DNA of 64,000 bases from Sulfurimonas sp. (GCF_026988655.1 NZ_JALSKT010000010.1:1-64000), one strand, 5' to 3'; positions 41,578 to 53,245 are shown, numbered from the stretch's first letter. Translations and numbers: made by a program. The notes: generated by a model from the sequence alone, not told the origin.

Positions 41578-42249
41578 TTACAAAAGTATTTTTGAAGCCA
41601 CTGCTAGTGCTGCACTTTCTGAACGCAGTACCATAGGAGTATTGAGACGAAAGACCTCTTGATTTGCTAAAAATTCTTTCTCTTTTGGAGAAAATCCACC
41701 TTCACAACCAATCAGCACAGTTGTAAAATCACTCTCACACGCTAAAATTTTTGGAGTAAAATCAAATACTTTTGTATCTGGAAAGTTTTCAATAAAAGTT
41801 TCGATGTTTTTATAGGTATCAAACTCCATCATCTGCGTTCTTCCACACTGCTGATTGGATGCTTGTAAAATCCGCTCATAGCGTTTAAAATCTGGTTTAA
41901 AATTCTTTTGGCTTCTGTCGCAATAGACAAATGATATTTTCTCAACACCAATTTCATTTAAACTTGCCAAAACCTTTTCAACTGATTTGTTATCAATAAC
42001 ACACCAGCCAATGTGCAGACTTTTCATTGCTTTTATTTCTAAAATTTCTGATGATACACGTTCAAAAAATGCACCTCGAGCTTCTATCTCTTGCAATCTG
42101 TAAATGTGAAGTCGCTCTATCTCATGTGGATTACGAAAGCCAAGGGTATCACCTACTCCGTGACGGCGTACTTTGATAAGGTATTTAAAATCCTCTCCCT
42201 TAATGCGAAAAGACTCTTTTCCTGCATCTTCATTCAAAAGATAAATCAT
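41578..42249 (-). CDS. rsmE: 16S rRNA m3U1498 methyltransferase RsmE
   Basis: IGCEGGFSPKEKEFL, LNTPMVLRSESAALAVASKILL. Confidence 0.85.
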   Translation of the reverse strand: MIYLLNEDAGKESFRIKGEDFKYLIKVRRHGVGDTLGFRNPHEIERLHIYRLQEIEARGAFFERVSSEILEIKAMKSLHIGWCVIDNKSVEKVLASLNEIGVEKISFVYCDRSQKNFKPDFKRYERILQASNQQCGRTQMMEFDTYKNIETFIENFPDTKVFDFTPKILACESDFTTVLIGCEGGFSPKEKEFLANQEVFRLNTPMVLRSESAALAVASKILL

Positions 42250-42250
42250 A

Positions 42251-42691
42251 CTAAATAAACCACATCCATAAAGAGATAAGCACTACAAGTATAAATTCAA
42301 TCTGTAAAATTGTTCTTGCAAAAGGCTTATAGACATTAAAAGCATGCTCTTTTGTAGTACTTAAATACTTTAAACCTTTTGCACGTTTGGCTTCAAGCAC
42401 TATGAGAACAATAGCCAAAATTATCATAATGATATTTTCAACACTAAAAGAGAGATGTTTCGCTGCCATCATGACAATGCCCGTAAAAAGCAGTGTTCCA
42501 AGTATCGTTATCATCAAAGGCATAAGATACAAAGCATTCATACGCTTATATTTTTCAAGATCTTTTGAGGAGATAAGTATAAAAAGATTTAAAAAAATCA
42601 CCACTAAAAAACCGACTGCACTCCAACTGTGTAGGGATAAACCCATAGTATACATTTCATTCATAACGAAATTATAGTAAAATATGCCCAC
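42251..42691 (-). CDS. Hypothetical membrane protein
   Basis: Four hydrophobic segments. Confidence 0.55.
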   Translation of the reverse strand: MGIFYYNFVMNEMYTMGLSLHSWSAVGFLVVIFLNLFILISSKDLEKYKRMNALYLMPLMITILGTLLFTGIVMMAAKHLSFSVENIIMIILAIVLIVLEAKRAKGLKYLSTTKEHAFNVYKPFARTILQIEFILVVLISLWMWFI

Positions 42692-42724
42692 TAAACAAAG
42701 TACGCAATAAAAGGATGCCTTATT

Positions 42725-43939
42725 ATGACTGTTTCAATTGAAAAAGCTTTAGAACTTATCTACACCAATACAAAACCTAAATCCATAAAAATCATTCCTA
42801 TTGAAGAGGCTTTAGGCTTCATTTTAGCCGAAGATATTATTGCTACACATAACCTTCCTCCCTTTGACAACTCCGCTATGGATGGCTATGCTGTAAAAGT
42901 TGAAGATTCAAATAAATGCGTAGAAGTAGGCTGCACAATTTTTGCTGGGGATGACTTTAGAGGTGAACTCAAACACGGTCAAGCGATTAAGATCATGACA
43001 GGGGCGAGGATTCCACTTGGAACACAGTGTATTGTTCCCATAGAAGAGACTCAAGTATGCCAAAGCGGTGTCAAACTTCCAGATAACCTTACAATGTCTA
43101 AGCATATTAGACTAAGCGGTGAAGATATCAAAAAGCAAACGCAGCTACTGTGTCATGGAGATAAAATTGATGCACATCAGATCACGCTTTTAGCATCTCA
43201 AGGTATTTCTCATATAAAAGTATATAAAAAGCCAAGAGTTGCGCTCTTTGCCTCTGGAAATGAGCTAAAAATGCATTTTGAAAATGTAGAAGAGTATCAA
43301 CTCTACAATACAAACACACCAACACTACTCTCACGCGCAAAAGAGCTTGGTTGCGAAGTAGAGTTCATAGGTACTGCAGCAGATACACTTGAGGATATTC
43401 ATACTCATATAAAAAGTGCACTTGAGTGTGATTTTATCATTACATCTGGAGGGGTAAGCGTTGGGGATGCAGACTTTACTAAAGAAGCATTTACTGCGTT
43501 TGGCTATGAAATACTTTTTGATAAAGTAGAAATAAAACCCGGTAAACCAACAACTTTTGGAAAAACAGGCGATAAAATCATCTTAAACCTTCCAGGAAAT
43601 CCAATGGCGGCTGCTTTAAACTTTGAACTCTTTGGACAAAGTATCATCTATGCTATGAGTGGTGTCAAAAAGAAATTTATCAATACTATAGATGCAAAAA
43701 TGAAAGATGACTATAAACTTAGAGCAGGAAGAAGAAGCTTAATACCAGGATATTTTGATGGAGAGTATTTTTCTGTATGTGAAGAGTTTGCACCGGGAAT
43801 GGTCTCACCACTTGCTTATGCAAATGCTTTTATCATGGTAAGTGAGGAGTGTTCCCAAATAAAAAAAGATGCAATTGTAAAAATCATCAGTACAAAATTT
43901 AGTTTTACAACAGAGAAGATCAAAAGCCTAGTTAGTTAG
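42725..43939 (+). CDS. moeA: Molybdopterin molybdenumtransferase MoeA
   Basis: PPFDNSAMDGYAV, IMTGARIPLG, ITSGGVSVGDADF, NLPGNPMAAALNFELF. Confidence 0.95.
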   Translation: MTVSIEKALELIYTNTKPKSIKIIPIEEALGFILAEDIIATHNLPPFDNSAMDGYAVKVEDSNKCVEVGCTIFAGDDFRGELKHGQAIKIMTGARIPLGTQCIVPIEETQVCQSGVKLPDNLTMSKHIRLSGEDIKKQTQLLCHGDKIDAHQITLLASQGISHIKVYKKPRVALFASGNELKMHFENVEEYQLYNTNTPTLLSRAKELGCEVEFIGTAADTLEDIHTHIKSALECDFIITSGGVSVGDADFTKEAFTAFGYEILFDKVEIKPGKPTTFGKTGDKIILNLPGNPMAAALNFELFGQSIIYAMSGVKKKFINTIDAKMKDDYKLRAGRRSLIPGYFDGEYFSVCEEFAPGMVSPLAYANAFIMVSEECSQIKKDAIVKIISTKFSFTTEKIKSLVS

Positions 43940-44517
43940 ACTGACTCAGGGTTTATAAACTTCTCTTCTCTTTTTATCTTCTCAAAAAGTTCGCTATCTT
44001 TAAAATCATTCAGCACTTGCTGTGAGAAGATAATCTCTTCAAGTTTTATTTTTCCCATATTTTCAGAATAAGCATCTTCATTAAAGCATTGTGCATAACC
44101 AGTCTCTGTCTCATGCACTATCACACTATGAAGTTTTACCTCTTTTTCGCCATTGATTTTAGAGGTAAGCTGTAACAGTTTATCTATCATTACAAATATG
44201 ACACGAGAAAATTGTTCAGCTGAGGGAGAAACAGGAAGCAAAACCCAGCGTGCAGAATGTTTTTTCATATCTTCTACAAACGCAGTATCATCATCTCGCC
44301 ACAAAGCAATAGCATGATCAAAACTCTCAATCAAATCTTTCATATTCTGCTTCATCAAACCAAAGTCATACACCATCTGACCATTATCTAAAAAATTTGA
44401 CTCAAAAAGAAGTTCAATTTTGTAAGAGTGTCCATGGATAGAACTTCTACACTTAATAGTAGAACACCCTCTCACAATATGTGCATTTTCAAATTTAAAC
44501 AGTTTTCTTATTATCAT
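43936..44517 (-). CDS. queD: 6-carboxytetrahydropterin synthase
   Basis: FKFENAHIVRGC..SSIHGHSYKIELLFE, FDHAIAL. Confidence 0.85.
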   Translation of the reverse strand: MIIRKLFKFENAHIVRGCSTIKCRSSIHGHSYKIELLFESNFLDNGQMVYDFGLMKQNMKDLIESFDHAIALWRDDDTAFVEDMKKHSARWVLLPVSPSAEQFSRVIFVMIDKLLQLTSKINGEKEVKLHSVIVHETETGYAQCFNEDAYSENMGKIKLEEIIFSQQVLNDFKDSELFEKIKREEKFINPESV

Positions 44518-44519
44518 AC

Positions 44520-45278
44520 TTACACCCCTTTATTTGCATCCCAAATTCGTATATGCAGTCTATCACTAAAGTTATATCCCTTTGCTTTACAAAACTCAAT
44601 AAGCGGTTCTGTATTTTCTTCAAGTTCTTCTTTATTTCCAGCAACCGGCATACAATAAACTTTCGTTTGAGGAGAATGTATACAAATGCTTTGTATCTCA
44701 TCTTCAAGCGCAATATTGATGGATTCTTTGTCAATAGAGAACTTAAAAAACGCATCCTTTGCATTAGATGCGATATTATAAATCACATCTCCTCTGATAC
44801 GCTTAGACTCTGGTTCATTTGAATTTGAAAGCTTTACTGAAAGTGCAAAAATACACTCCTTATAAACAGGATACTTTTCAAAATCAACGGATAGAGAGCC
44901 ATTAGTCTCAAAAGTTATCTGATGTCCATTTGCAACAAGCATTTCTAAAAACATAACAAATACTTCATCATTTGCATAAATAAGTGGTTCACCACCAGTA
45001 AGTACAATATCTACAGCTTCAGGTAAATCATATAAAGACAAGACATTCAACAACTCTTGCGCTTTATTTATAGGAATCCAATTTTGCAAGAAATGCTCTT
45101 TATTTACTGCATAGACTGTATCACAGCCTAAAACTTCATCTCCATTGGGAGCACGTTCACTGCAAGCAAAACCCTCACATTTCATATTGCATCCACCAAA
45201 ACGAAAAAAGAAAGAAGGTGTACCTACATACTTTCCTTCCCCTTGTATAGAGTAAAAGTGTTCAACGAGGTAAATCAT
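44520..45278 (-). CDS. queE: 7-carboxy-7-deazaguanine synthase (radical SAM)
   Basis: [45 protein letters not shown]. Confidence 0.88.
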   Translation of the reverse strand: MIYLVEHFYSIQGEGKYVGTPSFFFRFGGCNMKCEGFACSERAPNGDEVLGCDTVYAVNKEHFLQNWIPINKAQELLNVLSLYDLPEAVDIVLTGGEPLIYANDEVFVMFLEMLVANGHQITFETNGSLSVDFEKYPVYKECIFALSVKLSNSNEPESKRIRGDVIYNIASNAKDAFFKFSIDKESINIALEDEIQSICIHSPQTKVYCMPVAGNKEELEENTEPLIEFCKAKGYNFSDRLHIRIWDANKGV

Positions 45279-46240
45279 CCACCCGTCTCATAAAATGCAC
45301 GGTTAGAGCTTTCATCATCTTCTCCACCCCAGCGGTTTTTCTCAGGTTTTGTACGTACGACTTCTTTTAGCACAGCTGCTGCACCTTTGATGTCCCCACG
45401 TTTAATTGATTCTGCGATACTCATCGCTTCATCAAAATACAAACATGGGATAAGATTTCCCTCCGCTGTCAATCGAATGCGATTACACTGCTTACAAAAA
45501 TCATCACCATAGGGCTCGATAATGCCAAACCTGTAAGCATCTTTCATACGATAATAGTGAGAAGGAGAGCTACCATCAAATCCTTCATCTTCAAACTCAT
45601 ATTTTGTACGTAAAATTTCTAAAAGTTCATCTGACTTGAGTCCAGATATATCTGCTTTAGCAAACTTGTTTTGCATATATTCGATAAAACGCACCGTCAT
45701 GCCACGCTCTTTAGAATATTCTAAAACATCTATGATTTCATCTGCATTCATATTTTTCATTGGAACCATATTTACTTTAACTTTAAGCCCAACTTTTAAT
45801 GCCTCTTCTACACCCTCAAGTACATTTTTAAGTACATCTTTTCCTGCAATAGCCTGTGCCACTTCAGGTTTTAGGGTGTCTATACTTACATTGATACGTT
45901 TTAGTCCTGCATCTTTGAGCCTTTGAGCTGTGCCTTTGAGTAAAAAAGCATTTGTTGTCATTGCAAGATCAATATCTGGGGAATATTCATAAATCATATG
46001 TATAAATTTATCCAAATCCTCACGTAAAAGTGGTTCGCCACCTGTTATACGGATTTTTTTCACACCTTCATCAATCGCGACTTTCATAAACTCAAAAAGT
46101 TCTTCAAAAGTCAATAAGTTTTCTTTTGGAACCCATGAAAAAGGCTTCTCCGGCATACAGTACTGACATCTAAAATTACACCGCTCGGTCACGGATACCC
46201 TTAAATAATCAACTACTCTATCATAGCTATCAATTAGCAT
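45275..46240 (-). CDS. moaA: GTP 3',8-cyclase MoaA
   Basis: [54 protein letters not shown]. Confidence 0.96.
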   Translation of the reverse strand: MLIDSYDRVVDYLRVSVTERCNFRCQYCMPEKPFSWVPKENLLTFEELFEFMKVAIDEGVKKIRITGGEPLLREDLDKFIHMIYEYSPDIDLAMTTNAFLLKGTAQRLKDAGLKRINVSIDTLKPEVAQAIAGKDVLKNVLEGVEEALKVGLKVKVNMVPMKNMNADEIIDVLEYSKERGMTVRFIEYMQNKFAKADISGLKSDELLEILRTKYEFEDEGFDGSSPSHYYRMKDAYRFGIIEPYGDDFCKQCNRIRLTAEGNLIPCLYFDEAMSIAESIKRGDIKGAAAVLKEVVRTKPEKNRWGGEDDESSNRAFYETGG

Positions 46241-46270
46241 TTTTTATCCTAATATATTTTAATTTTGCCA

Positions 46271-46597
46271 TTATATCTTAATAATTTGAATCTCACCATT
46301 AGGTGTTTTTACAACTTTTAAATGATACTCTTGCCTAGGTTTTGTCTCTAAATGCATCACTGCACTTTGGCGTTCATAGGTTATATAGATATATTTTTTA
46401 CCACTTTGCACAATGATTCTTTCATCTTTTGTATCTAAAACTTTTTCTTCATTGTCAATGTTTATTTTATAAGCACCATCAACTTCAAACGCAGTAGTGA
46501 TACATAAAATACTTTTATCATCTAGAGGAATCATTTTTGTTGTACTACAAGCACTTATAAGCAGCAGACTCAACAAAGCAACAATTTTTTTCATCAT
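46271..46597 (-). CDS. Hypothetical lipoprotein
   Basis: Lipobox LLLISACSTTK. Confidence 0.6.
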   Translation of the reverse strand: MMKKIVALLSLLLISACSTTKMIPLDDKSILCITTAFEVDGAYKINIDNEEKVLDTKDERIIVQSGKKYIYITYERQSAVMHLETKPRQEYHLKVVKTPNGEIQIIKI

Positions 46598-46646
46598 TAT
46601 AATACTCCTTTATTCCAAATTATACATAATAATCCTATAATCTAGC

Positions 46647-47108
46647 ATGAGATTTAGAAAACTAAAAAAACAGACAAAACAAAAAAGAGAACCACGCGTT
46701 CAAGTCCTTTATGCCTCTTATCCAGATAGAATAAAAGCACTCATCACAGATACATTTATGATTTATGCTCCTATACTATATCTTATTGCCTATGTTATCA
46801 TGGGTGGTAAAGATGCATTTCAATCTTCACAACTAGCTCCCCTAATAGGTGTGACACTTTACGGTCTTATTTATGCTGTCTTACTTGCAAAATTCGGTCA
46901 AACTCCAGGGAAAAAAGCTTACAATATTAAAGTACTAGATGATAAAACATTTGAAAACATCTCTTTTTTAAGAGCTTTCATACGCTTTATTGCATTTTTA
47001 TTTTCGGCAACTATTTTGTTTGGTCTTTTAACACCATTTTACAGAAAAGATAAAAAAGCTTTACACGACATAATATGTAATACAGTTGAAATTCAGATTA
47101 AAGATTAA
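46647..47108 (+). CDS. RDD family membrane protein
   Basis: DRIKALITDTFMIYAPI, KFGQTPGKKAYNIKVLD. Confidence 0.8.
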   Translation: MRFRKLKKQTKQKREPRVQVLYASYPDRIKALITDTFMIYAPILYLIAYVIMGGKDAFQSSQLAPLIGVTLYGLIYAVLLAKFGQTPGKKAYNIKVLDDKTFENISFLRAFIRFIAFLFSATILFGLLTPFYRKDKKALHDIICNTVEIQIKD

Positions 47109-47135
47109 TTTTTATGAAGTAATTTCGAGGGAAGG

Positions 47136-47161
47136 ATAAGGTGAGCTACTGCTCACCTTAT
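47136..47161. terminator. Bidirectional terminator
   Basis: ataaggtgagc-tact-gctcaccttat between convergent genes. Confidence 0.8.
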
Positions 47162-47174
47162 GATGTAGGATAGA

Positions 47175-48116
47175 CTAGTGTAAATCTTTCCACACTTCTT
47201 TTTTCCATAGAAGAGCAAAGATCGCAAATATTATAATGTAGATCATTACATTTTTTCCAACTTCTTCACGTTCGTGACGTTTTGAATCACCAACATCTTC
47301 TAAATGTTCAATAACTTTCTCAGCAGCTTCTGCATTCACACCAACACGAGGCATTGCAGTCCCTTTAAGGTAGTTTTGAGGGTTTTCAACAAATGTTTCT
47401 ATATAGTGAGCACCACGTGAACGAATATACATACTCAAATCTGGTGGTAATGTACCCATATATTTAGCAAGAGAATCTTGGTAATCTAACACTTGTGTAT
47501 CAAAAGCCAACTCATCTTGTTTTTTCTTAAATGCTGGTTTCTCACCAATTTGTGTCCATTTTTCATAATGCATAGCATGACATCTACCACAAGCAAGTTC
47601 AAATGTCATTTTAGGAGTTAACTCTTCACCTTTTACTGCGATAGATTGTAAGTAAGCAACCATGTCTGCTACTTCTTGGTCCATATCTCCGCCTGCACCA
47701 TAAAATTGAGGCATTGGATGCATTTGACCTTTTGCTGGATCAAATTTATGCTCTACCATTAAGGCATGTGCCGGATTCTTGATAAGATTTCCTAAAAATT
47801 TTGCATCATATACAGAACCAGCATTTGATAAATCTGGTGGGTTTACACCATAAGACGCAGCTGCAGTAACAGCATCCATAGGAGCTGGCATACCTGCCAC
47901 TTTAATACCATGACAACCAGTACAAGCACCAGCTCCCATCACTAAATCTTTCCCACGAGTTGCATCGCCTTTTTTTGTCAATGCAGGTAAATCTGCATAC
48001 GCAAAACCTTCACTCTCGTAATGCTTATGCATTTGAGAATGAGCAAAAGGCTCAACCAAATAGTAAGTTACAAGAGTAAAAACAGTCACTACTACTAATA
48101 TAAATAATTCTTTCAT
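47175..48116 (-). CDS. petC: Cytochrome bc1 complex cytochrome c subunit (two CxxCH)
   Basis: GACTGCHG and CGRCHAMH haem motifs; C-terminal TM; downstream of petAB. Confidence 0.9.
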   Translation of the reverse strand: MKELFILVVVTVFTLVTYYLVEPFAHSQMHKHYESEGFAYADLPALTKKGDATRGKDLVMGAGACTGCHGIKVAGMPAPMDAVTAAASYGVNPPDLSNAGSVYDAKFLGNLIKNPAHALMVEHKFDPAKGQMHPMPQFYGAGGDMDQEVADMVAYLQSIAVKGEELTPKMTFELACGRCHAMHYEKWTQIGEKPAFKKKQDELAFDTQVLDYQDSLAKYMGTLPPDLSMYIRSRGAHYIETFVENPQNYLKGTAMPRVGVNAEAAEKVIEHLEDVGDSKRHEREEVGKNVMIYIIIFAIFALLWKKEVWKDLH

Positions 48117-48126
48117 TTTTTACTCC

Positions 48127-49341
48127 TTAAGCTTTTTTTTCAAACATAGTGATAAACGGAAGTGCAATCCATAAACCAATAAACGTTAATGCTGCATAAA
48201 ATCCGATAGTTCCAAACGGCTCAACAGGTGGTACTTTACCCATTGCAGTTAGGATTATCATATCAATCAACATTGCCCAGAACCAGTATTTAAACAAACC
48301 ACGACGAGATGCAGGTACTGCGTTTGGACTTCTATCTAAAAATGGTAATAAGAAAAAGATCACTTGAGCAAATGCAAAAGCAATAAGTCCAACATTTGTA
48401 GAGAATGGACGTAAAATTTCATAAGACCATAAGAAATACCACTCAGGATAAATATGTGTAGGCGTCTTCAAACCATTTGCAGGGTCAAAGTTAACCGGAT
48501 CCATTGCGAAATCATAATGAAAAAAGACAAGATAGAAAAAGAAAATAAGGTAAATTCCAACAACCATCATATCTTTAGACATAAAGTCATTCACAAAAGC
48601 AATAACTTTTGAGCTTCTTTTGTCCCCAGCTTTATATTTTGCAGCTTCAGCTTCAAAATCAATCTCTTCACCATCTTGGTTGTTAACATGAGGGATACGA
48701 AGTGCACCAAAATGTAAACCAATAAGACCAATAATTGCTAAAGGAATAAGTAATACATGAAGCATAAAGAAACGATTTAAGAATGCTTGTGCAGGAACAT
48801 AATCCCCACGAATCCATTCAACTAATCCATCTGCATGCAGTGAACCACCAGCAAAAAGGTTTGTGATAACCATACCAGCCCAATAAGACATTTGTCCCCA
48901 TGGAAGCATATAACCTGAAAATGCTTCTGCTGAGAATGCAACAAAAAGAAGCATACCAGAGATCCAAATCATCTCACGTCCCTTTTTGTAAGAACCATAA
49001 TATATACCAGTAAACATGTGGATATATATGATTAAGAAAACAACAGATGCCGCAACACCATGTACATGTCTCCATAACCAACCATAACCAACTTCTTGCA
49101 TAATAGTATAGTTAACACTATCAAATGCAAGGTCTACATTTGGTTGATAATACATCAATAAAAATATTCCAGAAACAAGTAAAAGAGCGAAAGTAATAGC
49201 TAAAACCATACCCATTGCCCATAAAAAATTTATGTTTTTTGGAATCCAATATTCTGTAGCCAAAACACGACGGAGCGTATCAACAGCAAGGCGTTGATTT
49301 AACCAGTCGTGAAGGCTTGTTGCTTTTGTAAAATGTGCCAT
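48127..49341 (-). CDS. petB: Cytochrome b
   Basis: WRHVHGVAASVVFLIIYIHMFTGIYYGSYK, GYMLPWGQMSYWAGMVITNLF, PEWYFLWSYEILR. Confidence 0.96.
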   Translation of the reverse strand: MAHFTKATSLHDWLNQRLAVDTLRRVLATEYWIPKNINFLWAMGMVLAITFALLLVSGIFLLMYYQPNVDLAFDSVNYTIMQEVGYGWLWRHVHGVAASVVFLIIYIHMFTGIYYGSYKKGREMIWISGMLLFVAFSAEAFSGYMLPWGQMSYWAGMVITNLFAGGSLHADGLVEWIRGDYVPAQAFLNRFFMLHVLLIPLAIIGLIGLHFGALRIPHVNNQDGEEIDFEAEAAKYKAGDKRSSKVIAFVNDFMSKDMMVVGIYLIFFFYLVFFHYDFAMDPVNFDPANGLKTPTHIYPEWYFLWSYEILRPFSTNVGLIAFAFAQVIFFLLPFLDRSPNAVPASRRGLFKYWFWAMLIDMIILTAMGKVPPVEPFGTIGFYAALTFIGLWIALPFITMFEKKA

Positions 49342-49353
49342 TTATTTTCCTTA

Positions 49354-49884
49354 TTAAAGCGTTACGCCAGTTTCTTTCATCTTTTTATATTCAGGACCTT
49401 CTTCGCCTAAGACCAGTTTATTTCCATCTACTTTAAAAGGAGGAATATCTAGTCCACGTGGTGGCGGAGCTTTTGTCACTTCTCCTGTAAAATCATACAT
49501 ACCACCATGACATGCACAAAGGAATGACTCTTCATCAGAGTTGTATCCTGGAATACATCCAAGATGTGTACACAATCCAATACAAACCATAAAATAAGAA
49601 TCACCAACTTTAATAAGTCTCTCAATATCTTTAGGATTTGCCTCTGCTTTTTCAGCCATTGTTTTTGTCTGTTTTAAAACAAAAATTGGCTTTCCTCTCC
49701 ATTTTTCTGTAATCAACTCATTGTCTTTATATGCAGACATATCAAGAGTCGTGAAACCTGCTGCTTTTACACTTGGTAAAGGGTCCCAGCTTCTTTTCAT
49801 TGCATATAATGCACCGACAGCACCGACACCTGCAACAGCACCAAATGCTTTACCCATAAAACCTCTACGGCTACTATTTTTCAT
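49354..49884 (-). CDS. petA: Rieske iron-sulfur subunit of bc1 complex
   Basis: Tat-like SSRRGFMGKAF; CTHLGCIPG and CACHGGMYD. Confidence 0.95.
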   Translation of the reverse strand: MKNSSRRGFMGKAFGAVAGVGAVGALYAMKRSWDPLPSVKAAGFTTLDMSAYKDNELITEKWRGKPIFVLKQTKTMAEKAEANPKDIERLIKVGDSYFMVCIGLCTHLGCIPGYNSDEESFLCACHGGMYDFTGEVTKAPPPRGLDIPPFKVDGNKLVLGEEGPEYKKMKETGVTL

Positions 49885-49942
49885 TGTTTCTCACTTTTGT
49901 GAATTTTCAGCCCTTATTATATACTAAATAAGTTTTAATTAA

Positions 49943-50809
49943 TTATAAATTTAAGTTTTCTTTTATAAAGTGAGTGATTTTGTAACTATTTTGTTCTATT
50001 TTTGCATAAGCTACCGTGTCAATATTTCTAATTAACTCATGTAGCTTTTTTTTATCATAATCAAAAATCATTGGAATACCCAATCTCTCAAATAAAGAAT
50101 GAAAATCTCTTGTATAATCTTCTCTTTGAAAGTAGATTGGTTTACCCCCTGAAGCAAGAGAATCTAAAACAGCTTGAGGAGAAGCAGTAATAACAATTTT
50201 ACTGCTTGTTATCATTGCATCATACTCTTCAAATTCAAAATGTTGAGGAAATTTTTTCATAAGCATACTTTCATAATCTAAAAAGTAATAAAATCCAAGT
50301 TGCAGTTGCGGATTTAAATCTTCGATAAATTCAAAATGCTTTTCTAAATCTTTTTCATAATCATCATCACCAAAAAAGTAGGAAATTTCTACACTTTTTT
50401 CAAATTCTTTAAAATACTTCTCATGAACAGGAAGACAGTTACAGATACCCTCACCATTCAAATATGGTGAAAGCAAAGCTTCATTTTCTGCTTTTACATC
50501 ATTTTTATCATCACTGATACGAATGAATTTTGAAAAATAGTTTCTCATATCTTCAAGCATAACTGGATTTGCTTCAACGGAGTCGAAAATGAGTTTATCC
50601 CCATTATGCGCAATTTGAGGAATATTTCTCACCACATCAAGTCCGACACTTTTTTCAATTCCAAAATCACGAGCCACTTGCGCAATGCGATAGTCACTTG
50701 TTAAAAGCGTAATATCTTCATTTTGAATGGCATTCAAGATAGCCACACTGCGACGAAATCTATCAAGTCCTATTCTGTGCCCAGTGTGTACATAATAAAA
50801 AGTACGCAT
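49943..50809 (-). CDS. Conserved hypothetical protein (glycosyltransferase-like)
   Basis: Long ORF adjoining mnmG; no family confidently recognised. Confidence 0.45.
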   Translation of the reverse strand: MRTFYYVHTGHRIGLDRFRRSVAILNAIQNEDITLLTSDYRIAQVARDFGIEKSVGLDVVRNIPQIAHNGDKLIFDSVEANPVMLEDMRNYFSKFIRISDDKNDVKAENEALLSPYLNGEGICNCLPVHEKYFKEFEKSVEISYFFGDDDYEKDLEKHFEFIEDLNPQLQLGFYYFLDYESMLMKKFPQHFEFEEYDAMITSSKIVITASPQAVLDSLASGGKPIYFQREDYTRDFHSLFERLGIPMIFDYDKKKLHELIRNIDTVAYAKIEQNSYKITHFIKENLNL

Positions 50810-52683
50810 TACTTTCTCTTAGCCATTTTAATATATATATGCAGTATTTCTATAGCAGCAGGTGTAATCCCGCTGATATTCATCGCTGCTTGTAAGGTTG
50901 GTGGATTAAACTCTGCTAATTTCTCTTGAATTTCATTACTCAGACCACTTACAATTGAAAAGTCAAAACCTTCTGGGATAGCAATTTTGAGATATTTTTT
51001 CATACGCTCTATCTCTAAACTTTGCTTCTCAACATAACGTGCATACTTTCCTTCGACTAATATTTCTTCTTTTATATAATCATCATATTTGTCAAGCTCA
51101 GGCATGATAGTTATCATTTTTTGCACATCAAAAGTTTTACGCGCTACAAGCTGCTGTGCCGTTGAGACATCTTTGAGCGGTTGTTCGTCCATAGATTCCA
51201 ACAAAGCATTAAACTCTTTATTTGGGGTAAATTTTGTCTCTTCTAAAAGTAGTGCTCCGGCTTGAATCTGCTCTGCTTTTAATTTTATTTTTTCATACTG
51301 TTCATCCGAGATAAGACCTAGCTCATGTCCATAATGTCCGAGTCTTACATCCGCTGACTCTTCACGAAGAAGGAGTCGGTACTCTGCACGTGATGTAAAC
51401 ATTCGATAGGGTTCATTTGTTCCTTTTGTAACAAGATCATCAATAAGAACACCGATGTAAGCTTCATCTCGACGAAGGATTAAAGGCTCTTTTCCTTGAA
51501 GTGAAAGCACTGCGTTTATACCTGCCATAATTCCCTGTGCGGCAGCTTCTTCGTATCCAGTCGTTCCATTTATCTGACCAGCTAAATAGAGACCTTTGAT
51601 CTTTTTCGTCTCTAAAGTATGTTTTAATTCACGGGGATCCACAAAATCATACTCTATCGCATATCCATAACGAACAATTTTTGCATCTTCCATTCCTTTT
51701 ACAGAGTGAATCATCTCTCTTTGCACTTCTGGTGGCAAAGAAGTACTCAATCCATTAACATATATTTCAGTGTTGTCCATCGTTTGTGGCTCTAAAAAAA
51801 GATGATGTCTCTCTTTGTCAGGAAACTTGTCTATTTTATCTTCAATAGAGGGACAATATCTTGGACTTTTTCCTGCAATTTGTCCAGTAAAAAGCGGTGC
51901 TCTATAAAAATTACTCTCTATAATACTATGCGTATCTGGATTTGTATAAGCGATATAACAAGGTAGCTGTTTTTTTGTTTTTCTAAATTCTTCACGATTT
52001 GTTCGAAAACTAAATGGATTTGGTAGAGCATCTCCATCTTGTTCTTCCATCACAGAAAAATCAATCGTTGAGCTATCAATCCGTGCACAAGTACCTGTTT
52101 TAAGACGTGCCATGTTAAGACCAGCATCATTTTTAAGTGAAGCACTCAGCCCTACACTTCTTTGTTCTCCATATCTTCCAGCCTCTTGTTGCACTTCACC
52201 TACATGAATAATTCCATTTAAAAATGTTCCTGAAGTGATGATGACTTTTTTTGCTCTATACTCATTTAAAAGCGTTGTTACAACACCTCGTACTTCATTG
52301 TTTTCAATAATTAATGACTCAACAGTATCTTGCGCTAAATCTAAATTTGGCGTATTTAAAATAACATTTCTAGCAATAACACGATATCTATCCATGTCAA
52401 TCTGTGCGCGGCTTCCACGAACGGCAGGACCTTTTGTTTGATTAAGGATGCGAAATTGGATTCCGGCCTCATCTGTGATAAGTCCCATCTCTCCACCAAG
52501 TGCATCAAGCTCACGAACTAAATGCCCTTTTGCAAGCCCACCTATTGCAGGATTACAGCTTGTAGCACCAACATTTTCTGCGAGCATTGAGATCAACAAG
52601 GTTTTTTTACCCATTCTTGCGGCAGCTAAGGAGGCTTCAACGCCTGCATGACCGCCACCAACTACTATTACATCATAATTCAT
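50809..52683 (-). CDS. mnmG: tRNA uridine-5-carboxymethylaminomethyl modification enzyme MnmG/GidA
   Basis: [60 protein letters not shown]. Confidence 0.97.
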   Translation of the reverse strand: MNYDVIVVGGGHAGVEASLAAARMGKKTLLISMLAENVGATSCNPAIGGLAKGHLVRELDALGGEMGLITDEAGIQFRILNQTKGPAVRGSRAQIDMDRYRVIARNVILNTPNLDLAQDTVESLIIENNEVRGVVTTLLNEYRAKKVIITSGTFLNGIIHVGEVQQEAGRYGEQRSVGLSASLKNDAGLNMARLKTGTCARIDSSTIDFSVMEEQDGDALPNPFSFRTNREEFRKTKKQLPCYIAYTNPDTHSIIESNFYRAPLFTGQIAGKSPRYCPSIEDKIDKFPDKERHHLFLEPQTMDNTEIYVNGLSTSLPPEVQREMIHSVKGMEDAKIVRYGYAIEYDFVDPRELKHTLETKKIKGLYLAGQINGTTGYEEAAAQGIMAGINAVLSLQGKEPLILRRDEAYIGVLIDDLVTKGTNEPYRMFTSRAEYRLLLREESADVRLGHYGHELGLISDEQYEKIKLKAEQIQAGALLLEETKFTPNKEFNALLESMDEQPLKDVSTAQQLVARKTFDVQKMITIMPELDKYDDYIKEEILVEGKYARYVEKQSLEIERMKKYLKIAIPEGFDFSIVSGLSNEIQEKLAEFNPPTLQAAMNISGITPAAIEILHIYIKMAKRK

Positions 52684-52707
52684 TTAAAAATCCATTTTAT
52701 TATCTTA

Positions 52708-52974
52708 AAGTGTTTGATCACAAAATATACCATCAGCAGCAATAAAAAAAGTATTCTAGTGCTAGACAGATTTTCGCAGAACTAGCAGGGCTAATTCAAG
52801 GAAATCTAACGACGCAATAGGATACTTTTTTTATCGCCCACAGGGAAACCTAAAAAGACAACTACTGACTGCGTTAAAAGCACTTGAAGCTACTAGTAGC
52901 TCCTGCGTACTTTTGCCTTGCATTAGTCATCTTTTTATGTTTCTGCTGTTAGTATACTCTTTGATCAAACACTT
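52708..52974. repeat. MITE-like intergenic element with nested inverted repeats
   Basis: Terminal repeats aagtgtttgatca ... tgatcaaacactt (13/13, extending imperfectly ~32 bp); inner arms ataaaaaaagtattcta (52742-52758) / taggatactttttttat (52818-52834). Confidence 0.6.
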
Positions 52975-53041
52975 AATGCGAATTTTATCATTTTTCAGTA
53001 TCATTTGCATAATATATAGGAAATTAATTAAGGTTTTTAAT

Positions 53042-53245
53042 ATGAGTGCAGAACTATTTAAAGATTATGTACCTGAGATACTTGAATATGACCCTAAAGT
53101 TGATGGAAGTTATGAACATAAAATTCGAGACGAACATCTCAGTACAAAAGAAAAACTACTCGAAAAAATCAGAAAAGCAAAAGCTGCTGCAAAAGGGAAC
53201 CAAACAACCTACAGACAGCCGATTCGTACGGAGAATGAAAGATAA
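53042..53245 (+). CDS. Conserved hypothetical small protein
   Basis: MSAELFKDYVPEILEYDPKVDGSYEHKIRDEHLSTKEKLLEKIRKAKAAA; abuts the Sel1 gene. Confidence 0.6.
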   Translation: MSAELFKDYVPEILEYDPKVDGSYEHKIRDEHLSTKEKLLEKIRKAKAAAKGNQTTYRQPIRTENER

